Assembly: GCA_963682055.1 (NCBI GenBank)
Contig: OY821742.1
Location: 4,053,816-4,117,815, forward strand
Direction: 5' to 3'
Length of the DNA: 64,000 nucleotides
DNA from: Primula veris
Taxonomy: Eukaryota > Streptophyta > Magnoliopsida > Ericales > Primulaceae
Shown: piece by piece, positions 36,761 through 47,934 of the stretch
Layout: every line of letters starts with the position of its first letter
Position numbering within the stretch: position 1 is the first letter of the stretch
Notes under the pieces: generated by a model
What the model was told of the DNA's origin: nothing
Seen by the model: only the letters and a program-made list of their open reading frames with translations
Database searches by the model: none
Position numbers and translations under genes: made by a program

Positions 36761-37066
36761 TCTAAACAACTATACCCAGAAATGATAAACGTACAATAAG
36801 ACCATAAAAATTTAAACGCTCGTGTCATAATAAAAATAAAATAAAATACGCAGGGTTCACAACCCGTAACAACTCCACAATTCATAACTCAAGTACATGA
36901 CCAACATGTAAGAATCTCAAATAAGGTAAACACTTATATATAATATTAAACAGGATAAAAGACAACTACTCAACAACTCCAAAACGTCCCCAAGACTCAA
37001 AGTACGGGTCTTTCTAGCAAACTAAACTCTAATAAAATAAACTCTCAACCCAGACTCGGGGGTGTC

Positions 37067-39048
37067 ACACGGCTGAATAACACGTGTGGCGGCACGTGCT
37101 AAACAAAGCCTAAATGAAATAATTATTAAACACTCGCTAAATAACTCATTAAATTAGCTCAAATTTCTAGCAAAAGTTTCATTAAATAGAATCTCGAAAA
37201 TTATGTTCATTACAAAAAGTTAATCTCTTACAACTAAAATTAAAAATGTAATCACATCGGAATTTAACACATAATCTTAAAGGTCTGTCTGGTCCTCAAA
37301 CTGACTCGATATCAACCCTACTTAACTGAAGCCTCACAATATATTATACGGGTCGAAAATAAGATTTTTCCCTTTCAGTTTCTTGGAACATAATAACTTG
37401 TTTAATAAAAATTCCCAATGCATAAGTATTTAGAAATTACTTGAATATAAAAGATAAATAAAGTTTTCACTTTTCTTTCATCAAAATTAAATCCATCGCA
37501 ATAGTAATAACCAAATCTTTTTCTTTCTTTTTATGATAAAAGCAAAATGATAACATGTATATCTTAGAGTACCAAGCCCGATTGACTTCCTCAATCTCTT
37601 TACCGTCGATCTTTTTCTAAGGTGTATAAACCATACGTGCACTACATAATTAAGGTCACCACAACATGACGGCTGGGTCTATTCCTTAAAACGTTCCGTT
37701 TAACAAAACTATGTACAATTGCCAAGTTAACCGTTGAGAACTAAACTCTTTCGTTTAGTTGCCAACGTCACCCCACTTTCCTCTTCCCCTTATTCGGGAT
37801 TCTCCGTTGTACTTATTCTCATGGTCCCAAATACAAATCATAAGCAAATCATAAAATAATAAATTTAGAAACCTTATACAGATACACTGTATATAACCTT
37901 TATCTTTATAAGATACAAACTAGTTCTCTTTATACAGATCCATTGTATATAAATCACTTCTTCTTTTTCATTCTTTTCTTTCTTTTATTCACTTTGTTTT
38001 CGTAACAATATAAAAACAAGGTTTCCATATATAATTAGTACTTGAAAAATAATACTCATGAGCCTGTAAAATATTATCAAAAGTTGCAACGGAATATTTA
38101 TAATAGCAAGACAAAACCCACTCACCTAATATTAATCCGAAAGAACAGAAACATTTCTACAACGAATAATCTAGTGCTTAGCTTTCCACTAAACCTTTTC
38201 CCTTGCTCAACATAGGACTTTAATTCTCTCATATTTGTATACTTTCGTTACATACATATAATTTTAATACAGTAAAGGAGTATAGAATCTAATCAGGGAA
38301 ATGCTACCTAGCTTTCTTTCTTTATTTGCACTAGTGTATATATCTATATTAACAAGGAAGAATTCATTATAGGGGCATGTATATGGCATGACAATTGGCT
38401 TAGCATTTATACTACAATTCTATACCAATTTATTACTTCCGTCTCAATTTCTCATGCAAGGTTACCTCCTTAATAATTTACTAGCAACAGAAACTCTTTG
38501 AATACATGTAACATTATTTCTCCTTAAATATTCCACGCATAGTAGTTATAGGAATAAATACAAACATCTCGTTATAGAAACCTCAAGATAATATTTACTA
38601 TTCTTAATTGACATTTACTCTTCAGGCAAGGCATCAGTTTTATATATGAATACAATCAAATCATGTCATTAATTATCTTAGTGAGGCATTCAAAGACCTA
38701 TAACTTACACCATTATTCCTAATCATACGTTTATACATTTCAATATTTCTAACCGAAGTAAATTACATAATTACTAGGCCCAATTCTTACCGGCTAATCC
38801 CTAAAAGTACTACCACGTATCAATCCATGGTAAATCCAATTAAATACCTTTAAATCCTTTAAAACTCTATAGCTTTGATAACATGTAACCGTAAGGTCCT
38901 TAAATCACTTAAACAACTAAACATTAGTATTCTTACTTATGAAAACTAAATAGTCACATGAGTAATTATTTAGAAGAATAAATATTCAAAATAAAAAAAA
39001 TAAAATAAAAATTAAAAATTAAATTGCGGGATTTTACACTCTCCACCA
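37067..39048 (-). mobile_element. Second, related LTR ('E') embedded in the interior of D
   Basis: On the minus strand AAGAAGTTTCGTCCCGAAAC (palindromic motif, 39055 side) and AAGTGGTGGAGAG precede TGTAAAATCCCGCAATTT, and the segment ends CAGCCGTGTGACA at about 37067. It looks like a 3' LTR with its own polypurine tract. The flanks (GGGG and CTCTC) do not match, so it is not a clean insertion; D's interior seems chimeric. Confidence 0.5.
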
Positions 39049-42000
39049 CTTAAAGAAGTTTCGTCCCGAAACTTTATTTCTTTAATAACTTGAAAGAAAA
39101 AAAAAAAGGATAATGTTTCCGAATAATATTATATATGCTTTTTTTTTTTTGACGTGATTAAATCAGCTCACATAATTTTTTTTTTAATCAACCGGTCTCC
39201 AAAACAGTTACTTGTGTGTGCATGTAGCATAAACTATATAAAAGAAGTATAATAAAAGGTATCTTGGAAACTCATTTGAGATTAAAATTACTAATAATAA
39301 TATCATCATTATCCTTGTGAAACTTGAAAATTTATGATGGAAAAATACTAACGTAAATTCCTAAGGTCAAACTTTTATCACTTCCGATCGTTTATTATCT
39401 CATTACTTACCAAATTCTATAACTCTCATCAATCATAATTCCAAAACTCTATAACTCCTGTCTAGATAATTCTTAGTCCAAATTCTGATTTTAGTCATCA
39501 TCAATGCTAATAACAAAGTGTACACCATGAAAGCAAAACACATGATGTAAGCTAATCTTTTAATTGGTAAAAATAAGTAAATAAATTTGTTTCTACCATG
39601 TTTTTCCTTGAACTGATAATTAACCTCTGGGATGGTTCAAATCCAAGCAACTATTATTGATATTGATACCGTAAGATAACCAAACCTATTCCAAAACTTG
39701 TTTCCATATCGTTTTCCGAAACATTTATTACTTATACATCTATATCTATTTCATGTGTTTCCGCTGCACGCTCTGATAAAATAATAATAATAATAATGGT
39801 GTTAACCGGCCTAACATTGCATTTTGTTTCTAATTTATCAAACAATCCAGTTTTAGCATCTAGACCACCACCCAAAAATAATACCAATCTCCCTTTATAC
39901 CATGTTCTCTTAAACAAAACAATCTTTAATTAATAAGAAGCGCAAAACCTAATAATTTATATATAGTCCCAAAATACCACTCCAAATTCACATGTAATAC
40001 ATGCTCTCAATCAAAGTGCAAGACCTGTTGAAACTTTGCAACTAATCCGACCAAAGAGATTTACTTGAAATAACTAGGACAACTATAATGCTAGTTCACT
40101 TATTATTAGAACACTGTAAACACAAATTAAATCTCAAGTTTGGATCCTAATTATAGCTTAAACATCTTTTACAGTGGTCAAACGAATTGAAAATAACCTA
40201 ACGTATCATTTCATTGAAACTCTAAGCAAAAGTCGGCACTGAAAGGTAATCCATGGACAAGATTAAATTACAAAAATTAGAAGAAACAACCATAATCGAG
40301 GTTCTCTTATAGTTGCCGAAAGCTTCAAAATAAATAAATATATCCTATCATGCACTTTTGTTTGTTAGTTACAAACCGCCGCAATAGTTAACTACATTTT
40401 TATTTATATATACCAAACCAGTGACTTCATTAACGTACAAACCATTACATAATAAGAAAATGTTTTAAAAACTTTGTCTCACCTATAATAGTTTACAAAC
40501 TCAAACATTTCAACTTGTACAGGGGCATGCTACACCAGAAATATTTCTTAAGTTTTCAATAGTTAATCTTATAAAAATAAGATCTATTAAAATTCCCTTA
40601 TATCGACCTTGAATTTAGTACATATGAAATTAACTGTGTATAATTCCTCTTAAATATGGACACCAAACCAACTCAACTAAATTAACTCTTACATTATAGT
40701 ATAGTCTTACATTATACAGTATCAAACGAGATTCTTCATGTAGGGACAATTAAGTTAGAACCTAAAATATCTAAGTCCACAGTTATCATTCTATCGAGTG
40801 AAGGAAAATAGTTGCTAAATGTGAAACATATATACAAAACACTAGCTTACAATCTAACCAAGAAAAATTTATAGTCAATGTCTAAAAGAATAGAATCATG
40901 TTGTAAGGAAAAAATAAGTGCACAAACGACTTATAAAACTAATGAATTTAGGACACGACCTCACAAAACATAATTAAACATTCATATTTTCGAACTTATA
41001 AAATCTAACCAAATTTGCAAAGGCATCAAATTCCGCTAATCATACAATACAACATTCCGCACATTACGTGATAATCACAAAACATGTAAATCATGATAAA
41101 AGCTCGTTTTTCATGGTGATCATTTTATCAAGATTTCTAAGTTTCATAATTATAGAGCACTGAAATACGAAGCCAACGCTTCAAGCGGAATCAAATTCGG
41201 AGTAAAAACGAAGGAGTTACGAGCGTTTGAAGTTTAGCGAAAAACCGCAAAATTTGCCAGAAAACGACCAATCGTTTTTGACAAAACGACCGGTCGTTTT
41301 TTGGTCCAGTAGGGTCTGAAAACTTTGACCGATCGTTTTAAGAAACGACCGATCGTTTTTTGGTCCAGTAGGGTTTGAAAAATTCGACCGATCGTTTTAA
41401 GAAACGACCGATCGTTTTTTGGTCCAGTAGGGTCTGAAAAATTCGACCGATCGTTTTTCTGCAGAAACTTATCGATACAAAAGCGTAAAATTACTCAATA
41501 CTTGTAAATCCCTTACAAGGAACATAGCACGCAACTACATCATTTTAGTCCACAACATTATTACAATCAACATCCATTCGCATAAAATGCTCATTAACAC
41601 ACAAGTTAATAATATGAAAACGCACTACGTAAAATCATCAACAACACAATTTTCACACTCTAATAGTACGCTACTACACACGTATGCAAACTTATACCTC
41701 ATACACATCATATAAATCTACACACGCATACAATCAACACAAAAATGCGAGGGATAACCCATCACGATACGTTATCCTAAAGCACCCGAGCGTCCTCGCA
41801 TACTCTAGAATTCCACATCGCTAAGGTATTCCTTCACACATACCGACGAGAGGTCTACCCACTAGTTTGGCGAGCCAGGATCAACGAGCGTCCTCATTGT
41901 CCCCAACTTGCCTCACATGTGGCCTTTCCTTTCATCAACTACTACTAAATTATAGCTACATGTCTTAAGCTAAATGCAACCCCCCGTTTTAGAAAAAGTT

Positions 42001-42097
42001 TGAGTTTTTGGAAAAAGTTTTTGAAAAAAGCTACGATGGATCTTGGTCCAATGGTTACCCATCTTCCCGTCGTCCCAAAGTATACAAGAACCTAGTT
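39049..42097. other. Non-coding interior of D
   Basis: About 3 kb of AT-rich DNA with no frame over about 60 codons and no recognisable gag, RT or integrase motif. The right part carries the ACGACCGATCGTTTT repeats. Confidence 0.7.
41262..41460. repeat. ACGACCGATCGTTTT tandem repeats in D
   Basis: A ~62-bp unit is repeated about three times. It contains the palindromic CGACCGATCGTTTT and TTTTTTGGTCCAGTAGGGT. The preceding segment (41150-41260) has a counterpart in LTR C. Confidence 0.88.
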
Positions 42098-42113
42098 AGC
42101 TCTGATACCAACT
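42098..42113 (-). other. Primer binding site of D (initiator-Met tRNA type)
   Basis: The minus strand reads TGGTATCAGAGCTAAC, two bases (AGT offset) inside the 5' LTR end. TGGTATCAGAGC is the standard complement of plant initiator-Met tRNA. Confidence 0.9.
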
Positions 42114-44022
42114 TGTCACGACCCAAAATCCGTAAAACGAATATCGAGGCATGACTTTTTTTAAAACAAAAGAAAGTAGAACCTGTTGGTACGAAATTAA
42201 AAAATTTAAAAGAAAACACTTACGAGCTAAAGGAACAATTAACGGATAAATAAAAAGTTTGTCAAACGCGGCTACAAGTCAGGATTTATAAAAGCTAAAA
42301 ATAACGAACGAATGAATTTGCCTTGCCCGTAGGCTACAACCTCAAAAACAATCTAAGTAAAAAGAAAGCAAAAGCCCGAACCCATGTGATGCCTTGCTAA
42401 AGCTCTTAACCATACGCCTCAACCTAAGTTGTACCTGAAATACAAAATTGTAACGGTGAGTCCCACGCACATAACTAGACGGGACGGCACCACAAATACC
42501 GTCACTCCATCCCATAAATGCAAGAGCTCACAAATTCTACAACTACGATAATCGACGTATAAAGAGAAATATAATGACATTCTACAACTACGATAAATTA
42601 AATAAATTAAATAACATCAACACACAACTATAGCATACATGGACCTCTCACGCCACCTACCCCAGTCCGTAAGGTAGGTCATTCCCTATCCCTTCGGCCG
42701 TCTTATGTCCCCGGAATTAGGGAGAGACATAGACCATTGCAACATAAAAGTAGATTTATAGTGCGCACTTGGACCTCTCACGCCACTCGTCCCAGTCCGT
42801 AAGACGAGTCATTCCCTATCCCTTCGGCCGTCTTATGCCCCCGGAATTAGGGAGAGACATAGACCATTGCTAACATAAAAGTAAATATAGTGCACACTGG
42901 GACCTATAACGCCACTCGCCCCGGTCCGTAAGACGAGTCATTCCCTATCCCCTCGGCCGTCTTCTGTCCCCGGAATTAGGGAGAGACAGAGACCATTGCC
43001 ACTACAGCTAAATCACAAGGCCTCGACCAATAATATAAAATCATTCAAATAACACCATCTCATACGTATAAATATTAAAGCCTCGGCCAATAATATTATA
43101 CTATTCAACTAACATAACTCATACGTCACTTAATGTAATACAACATAAACCATAATCATAGATACTAGATTCACAACTAGCCAATCACTTCAACAACATA
43201 AAAACCCATTCAGGCATTTTAACAAACACCTTGTATGCATAAACTACAATCCATCTATATTCAACAATAATTTACCCAATTATATCAAAAACCATAATAA
43301 CTCATAATCAACGCTTAAAACATGCAAACCCATCCATAATCTCATTAATTTGAAATTAATTAGTCTCAAGTCTCAAATTCTACAATTCAATTAATGGAAT
43401 TAAAAATACAACAACTAAACCCCAATTATCAATTTAAGAACATAAATAATATAAAAGGCAAAAACCCTCAATTTATAATGAACGTAAAACCTAATCCTAA
43501 CATACACCCTCGTCTAGTCGCTATGGATAACCCCCGTTACCTTATAGCGTAGTGGAGATGCTTCCGGTATGAACCCGCTAATGGTGGCTTCCTCTTCTTC
43601 TTCTTCTTCTTCTTCTTCTTCTTCTTCTCTTTTCTCTCTTTTTCTCTCTTTTTCTCTCTTTTCTCTCTTGGCTGATTTTTAGGTTTTAAAGCATTGAAAA
43701 GTGGGCTGATTTTAGGTTTAGAAAAAACTGTTTTTACAAAGTTTGTGGAAGCGAACTATTTGGTCCCCAAAGTTCTAAAAGCTAACTTTAATCAAAATTA
43801 TTGTTTTACTACTCAAAAATAACAAATCTTTAGAAACAAATCTATTGGGTCCTTTTTATTAGTAAAATTAGTAACAGGTTTTTAAAATAAAGTTTTTCGG
43901 AAGAGTTTCGGTTTTTGGCTAAAAATTAGTCGAGTGACCGGTTTTTGGTAAAATTTGAATAAAACGTTTTTGGATAAATTAAATCATAAATAAAATTACT
44001 TATAAAAATTCGGGATGTTACA
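42114..44022 (-). repeat. 5' LTR of D
   Basis: 1909 bp, colinear with and apparently identical to 34812-36720, including microsatellite length. This implies a very recent insertion or a gene-conversion event. Confidence 0.93.
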
Positions 44023-44679
44023 TAAGCGTTAATAATCGTTAATAAATTCAAACGCAAGCAAGCAAGAATAAATATTTGCGGAAAATAAAAGTTTAAGGGA
44101 AGAAGATGACACCGTGATTTATAGAGGTTCGGCAAAACGCGCCTACGTCCTCTCCTCGGTACTACCGAGTATTTCACTAAAAATTCTTTTCCCGGATATT
44201 ACAATCCTAATGAGCTAATCGACCGATTAAGCTCCCCCTCACTTTATGAGTGTCCCGAAATAAAAGACCTAGAGCTTTTAAGCTTCACTAGCTTACAAAG
44301 CCTCTACCCGATCACTCGCTCACAAAAGAGTTTATAAAACACTCGTTACAATTTTGTTACAATAATGTAACTACACTCACTATTTTAATTGCTTCTAAAT
44401 AAGCTAATTGGTGAGTTGTTGAGCTTGAATTGTTTTCTCCTTGATTTCCCTCTTTCTCGAATATCTTCACCAAAATGGTGATTTTTAGGGTTTTTATTGA
44501 GAGATGATGAAGGATGATAGATTGGTAGTCATTGGTAATTTTGGGAGAGAGATTTGGCTTCTTTATAAAGACCAAAGGTCTGTTTTTCTGTATATGACCG
44601 TTGGCAGTGGTTGAGGTTTTATCCACAGGTTTTAAGCAACTTTCCAGAATAAGCTGAAAAGCTGTTTTCGAAATCTGTA

Positions 44680-44815
44680 GAAAACGATCGGTCGTTCTCT
44701 ACAGTCGATCGGTCGTTTTCAGAAAACGATCGGTCGTAATTATACCGAACTCTCTGGAAGAAATTTCTACAAAAACGATCGGTCGTTTTTGTACAGACGA
44801 TCGGTCGTTCTTCAG
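44680..44815. repeat. AACGATCGGTCGTT repeats in LTR C
   Basis: Five copies of CGATCGGTCGT separated by variable spacers (near 44688, 44704, 44725, 44777 and 44799). It is the same motif, in reverse orientation, as the array at 41262-41460 in D. Confidence 0.88.
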
Positions 44816-45268
44816 TTTTCTCAGTTTTCTCGTTAATCTTCAAAAGCCCGTAACTTCGTTATAGCTCCGATTCTGGTTCCGCTTGAACCTGTGGCTTCGT
44901 TTTTCTGTGCTCTATCTTTCTGGCGTTCTGGAATTTACAAATTCTACTTTTGGAAAAGACAAGCATTATATCATCGAAATAGAGAAATCGTAAAATCATT
45001 AAAAAAAAAACATAATCAAAGTTATAATCAAAATCAATTATTGAACCCCATGGTTCAACAAAATGTAATGCTGCTAGATGAGTTTAGAGAGATGATATGG
45101 TGCTTTTTGTATTTTAGAATGTGTGTTTCTGATGGGGGTGCTGCCTATATATAGGCTCAGCATTAAGTCACACTTAATTACAGAATTGAAATGTATAAAA
45201 TATAAAATTGCAGAAATGTAAAGACTGAATAAAAAATGAAAAGAGGAGGCTACTATAAACAGTATGCC

Positions 45269-45837
45269 TGATAAAGCCATAACTTTGGTCGGTCGCGTTA
45301 GGCTTTTCAACAATAATATAATAGTAAATCAAATGTAAATAATGACACTTCCTGATCTTTATTATTGCTCGGATTATTATCCTTATTCGGACTATTACAC
45401 TTGCTCGGATTAGTATATCTGTTTTACAATTGTGCTCGATTTGACTATTTGATCTCTCTTCTTGGGCTTTCTCCCCTTTTATTCGGTGCTCGGCTTTATC
45501 TCTGCTCGGTTTATTTCTCGACGTGATATGCTTTGACTAGTTTCTCTCTTTTCTCAACTTCTCTCTATATTTTTTGGATATATTTTCTGGTCCTTTTCTA
45601 GGAGGGGTAGTTGGCTATTTATAGGCAACTATGCCTTCTAAGATGTTGACAAATGTCTTTATCCCAGGGGTTTTTCAGACATGGGTCCCCATTTGATTGG
45701 GCTTGGGCTTTTGATAGTAATACCTTATTTCCTATAAAAAGCATGAGATGACCCATTTAAGCGTTGGATACCCATTTATAAAGTGGGTTGATTATTACCC
45801 GAATAGAATATTCGGGTCTAATTTTTATGTTCTATCA
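45269..45837 (-). repeat. 3' LTR of G
   Basis: 569 bp. By eye it differs from the 5' LTR at seven single-base sites, roughly 1.2 percent. Confidence 0.93.
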
Positions 45838-45862
45838 AGTGCTCCCTGACTTCCTCGGCGTG
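45838..45862 (-). other. Probable polypurine tract of G
   Basis: The minus strand reads GAGGAAGTCAGGGAGCACT just before the 3' LTR start TGATAG. It is purine-rich but interrupted, so this is moderately supported. Confidence 0.5.
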
Positions 45863-46020
45863 GTTTCCATGTCGGGGGAGTCATGTTCGGTCTGTCGAGG
45901 ATATTACTTCGGTCTTGTCGTTCCCAATACTTCATCGAGAATCGCAATAGACTTATGACGGTTCCCTGGGGGGCCCATTTAATGTTTCCTATCCTAATAT
46001 CTTTCTTCGAGGAAAACTCC

Positions 46021-46027
46021 TATAAAG
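46021..46027 (+). promoter_or_regulatory. TATA box for cargo ORF 1
   Basis: CCTATAAAGGGG, 60 bp before the ATG at 46081. Confidence 0.55.
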
Positions 46028-46080
46028 GGGTGTGCCCCCTCCATAATTAGGCATTTTACTACTAATTTGCTCGTGGCGTA

Positions 46081-46401
46081 ATGGCTTCCTCTGGTTCTAA
46101 TGGTGAGAGCTCCTTTAATTATATTTATTATTTAGAAATGGAGATCAAGAAATCTCGTACCGCGAATAAGAAACTCGTGGACAAGGTTTCAAATTACAAG
46201 AAAAGGTTGTCTGACATGGATTCTGATCATCATGTGACGATGGCCGATCGGGATTGGGCTTACGAGCATATAAAGAGGCTCGTGGCTAATCTAGCCAAGC
46301 AGAAGGCAGCGAAAAGGGCCTATAAGCTTGCCTTCAAGGAGTTGCATGCTCGGTCTAAACCGAGTTCGGATGACGATGAAGAAGGCTCTTCCTCGAAATA
46401 A
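46081..46401 (+). CDS. G cargo ORF 1: small coiled-coil protein, 106 aa
   Basis: Antisense to gag-pol. Heptad-like charged sequence (YYLEMEIKKSRTANKKLVDK, YKKRLSDMD) predicts a coiled coil, ending in an acidic/Ser tail. The segment KRAYKLAFKELHARSK is nearly repeated in ORF 2 (KRAYKLALKEVYTRSK), so the two are paralogues. A TATA box lies 60 bp upstream and AATAAA at 46481-46486 downstream, so it looks like a self-contained transcription unit. No recognised domain; function unknown. Confidence 0.65.
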   Translation: MASSGSNGESSFNYIYYLEMEIKKSRTANKKLVDKVSNYKKRLSDMDSDHHVTMADRDWAYEHIKRLVANLAKQKAAKRAYKLAFKELHARSKPSSDDDEEGSSSK

Positions 46402-46647
46402 TTAGTCTTTTGTGATTTTTGTTGTAATTTCTTTTGAATGGGGAGTCTTCTCCTCAGTTGTAATCGAAGTTTTTGAAATTAATAAAATATTTTCCTATCC
46501 TTGTTCTTGTCTGTTAATCTTCTTGATATCTTTTTGGATGACTTTAATTGGACTCGGAACTGTGGTTAATTTGCCGTAAATGCTCTTGGGAAGTTCAAGA
46601 GGTTGTATTTCTTCGAGATGACATTTGATCTACTCCTTGTTTCTTCC

Positions 46648-46655
46648 TATAAAAA
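46648..46655 (+). promoter_or_regulatory. TATA box for cargo ORF 2
   Basis: CCTATAAAAAGGG, 57 bp before the ATG at 46705. Confidence 0.55.
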
Positions 46656-46704
46656 GGGACTGTCCCTGTATTCTTTATGCAATTCATTCTTTATTAACGA
46701 ACAA

Positions 46705-47043
46705 ATGGCTTTTCCTCTTGAAAACTATGGTGACAACCTTCCTGAATATGTTGCTCGTCTTGAAGAGGAAGTTCAAAAGGTGCGTTATCTCGAGAAGAGG
46801 GTTGCCCGACTGTCGGTGGAAGCTCGTCGGGCCTCCGAACTAGACGAGCGATTGGATGCCCTGGAGAAGGAGCACCAGAGGTCTTTGCTCGACAGTATTC
46901 GCGCTCGTGCTCGGATCAAAGAGCTCGAGGCCTCCAGAGATAGGCAACTTGCTTCCAAGAGGGCTTACAAACTGGCCCTTAAGGAAGTGTATACTCGGTC
47001 GAAGGGGAAGCCAAATGACGAAGCGGGCCCTTCCACGAAATGA
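46705..47043 (+). CDS. G cargo ORF 2: small coiled-coil protein, 112 aa
   Basis: I start at ATG 46705 because it follows the TATA box at a normal leader distance; an in-frame extension to 46603 would begin upstream of that TATA. Long coiled coil (YVARLEEEVQKVRYLEKRVA, LDERLDALEKEHQRSL), then the KRAYKLALKEVYTRSK tail shared with ORF 1. AATAAA lies at 47107-47112. Function unknown. Confidence 0.65.
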   Translation: MAFPLENYGDNLPEYVARLEEEVQKVRYLEKRVARLSVEARRASELDERLDALEKEHQRSLLDSIRARARIKELEASRDRQLASKRAYKLALKEVYTRSKGKPNDEAGPSTK

Positions 47044-47548
47044 TTTTATTGTTTTTTTATTGTATTTCCTTTTATTGCTTCTTCTGTAACGAAGTATCAA
47101 TTAATCAATAAAGACTTCTTTCTCTTGTTTATATCTGAATTACTTTCCCAATGCAATTTCTTTTGACTGCGCACGCTCGTGGCCTCATTAAAGCTTTTTC
47201 TTGGGCCTTGCGTTTGACCTTATCCATTGGACCTTCTTATTCTTTATATCTGGGGACCAATAGGATTCCTTGAGCCTTGTGCAAAAGATCTTAGATATTT
47301 ATTTGAACTGCTGCCTTTTCCCAAAAATGATGCGTGTTTCGATGCCATTATTACTTACCCCCTTTAAATATTGGTAAGAATCCAAGCGTTTTGTGAACAA
47401 GTGGCTTTTAATTACTCACGCTTTTTTAGAACCTTTTGGGAATCCAAACGTTTCTTCTTGAACAGATGCATCTTTTAATTGCCGTCGCTTCTTAGTACCC
47501 ATTGGCGAACGGTTGCGACTCTCAATACCAGCCCTCATCCAATTGATC

Positions 47549-47556
47549 TATAAATA
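47549..47556 (+). promoter_or_regulatory. TATA box for cargo ORF 3
   Basis: CTATAAATACC, 92 bp before the ATG at 47641. Confidence 0.55.
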
Positions 47557-47640
47557 CCTGCTTACAGCATGGTTACATCCACAATCCTCATCATATTATT
47601 TTCCCCCATATACAGACCCTCATCTTATAATTTCCCTAAG

Positions 47641-47934
47641 ATGTCTGGTCCTTTCACCCAATCAGCATTAGCTGTGCAAGTGGAGGCTTTTGAAGCCTCC
47701 TATAGCCATGTACGAAGGCTGTTGAGGGATGTCGAGGAAGAACTGAAGGTGATGCGTTATCACCATACCGAGATGGTTCGGGAATTAACTTGGCTAAGAT
47801 CCGAACTGGCTTATTGCCGACGTGCTCGTCAGGCTCTAGTCGAAGAGAATGAGATGCTAAGGGGGAACCCGACACTGAGGGACAGGGATGTCTCTGCCGG
47901 GCCCTCTCACCGATACCGATCGACTTCCCCCTAA
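47641..47934 (+). CDS. G cargo ORF 3: small coiled-coil protein, 97 aa
   Basis: ATG at 47641 (MSGPFTQSALAVQVEAFEAS) was chosen over an in-frame ATG at 47569 because of TATA spacing. Helical, Leu/Glu/Arg-rich (VRRLLRDVEEELKVMRYH, RQALVEENEMLRG), then a Ser/Arg tail. No recognised domain. Followed by a 1-kb pyrimidine-rich non-coding stretch. Confidence 0.6.
   Translation: MSGPFTQSALAVQVEAFEASYSHVRRLLRDVEEELKVMRYHHTEMVRELTWLRSELAYCRRARQALVEENEMLRGNPTLRDRDVSAGPSHRYRSTSP

Larger units (their letters stand above)
34812..44022 (-). mobile_element. Non-coding LTR element 'D' (LARD-like), 9.2 kb
   Basis: Two 1909-bp LTRs (34812-36720 and 42114-44022), termini TGTAACATCCCG and GGGTCGTGACA on the minus strand, TSD TAAGC (34807-34811 and 44023-44027). 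An initiator-Met primer site and a polypurine tract are present, but the 5.4-kb interior has no gag or pol frame. LTRs this long with a long non-coding interior fit a large retrotransposon derivative. The TGTAACATCCC start and the TTTCGGGACGAAATTC motif beside the polypurine tract point to a chromovirus-type (Tekay/Del-like) Gypsy parent. It was inserted into C. Confidence 0.92.
34678..45060. mobile_element. Solo LTR 'C' (~1.17 kb), itself interrupted by D
   Basis: Termini TGTTGGCCCGTGTG and CCATGGTTCAACA, TSD AAATG at 34673-34677 and 45061-45065. The C parts are 34678-34811 and 44023-45060. No interior, gag or pol was seen, so it is a solo LTR. The phrase ATTTATAGAGGTTCGGC resembles SIRE/Maximus-type Copia LTRs, which is a tentative assignment. 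Confidence 0.85.

Noticed and set aside
39732..39917. 61-codon ORF in the interior of D
   Set aside because: Short, AT-driven, no domain; within a stretch with no other coding signal.
35339..43002. Duplicate 1.9-kb blocks as a segmental duplication
   Set aside because: They are the two LTRs of element D, with primer site, polypurine tract and TSD.
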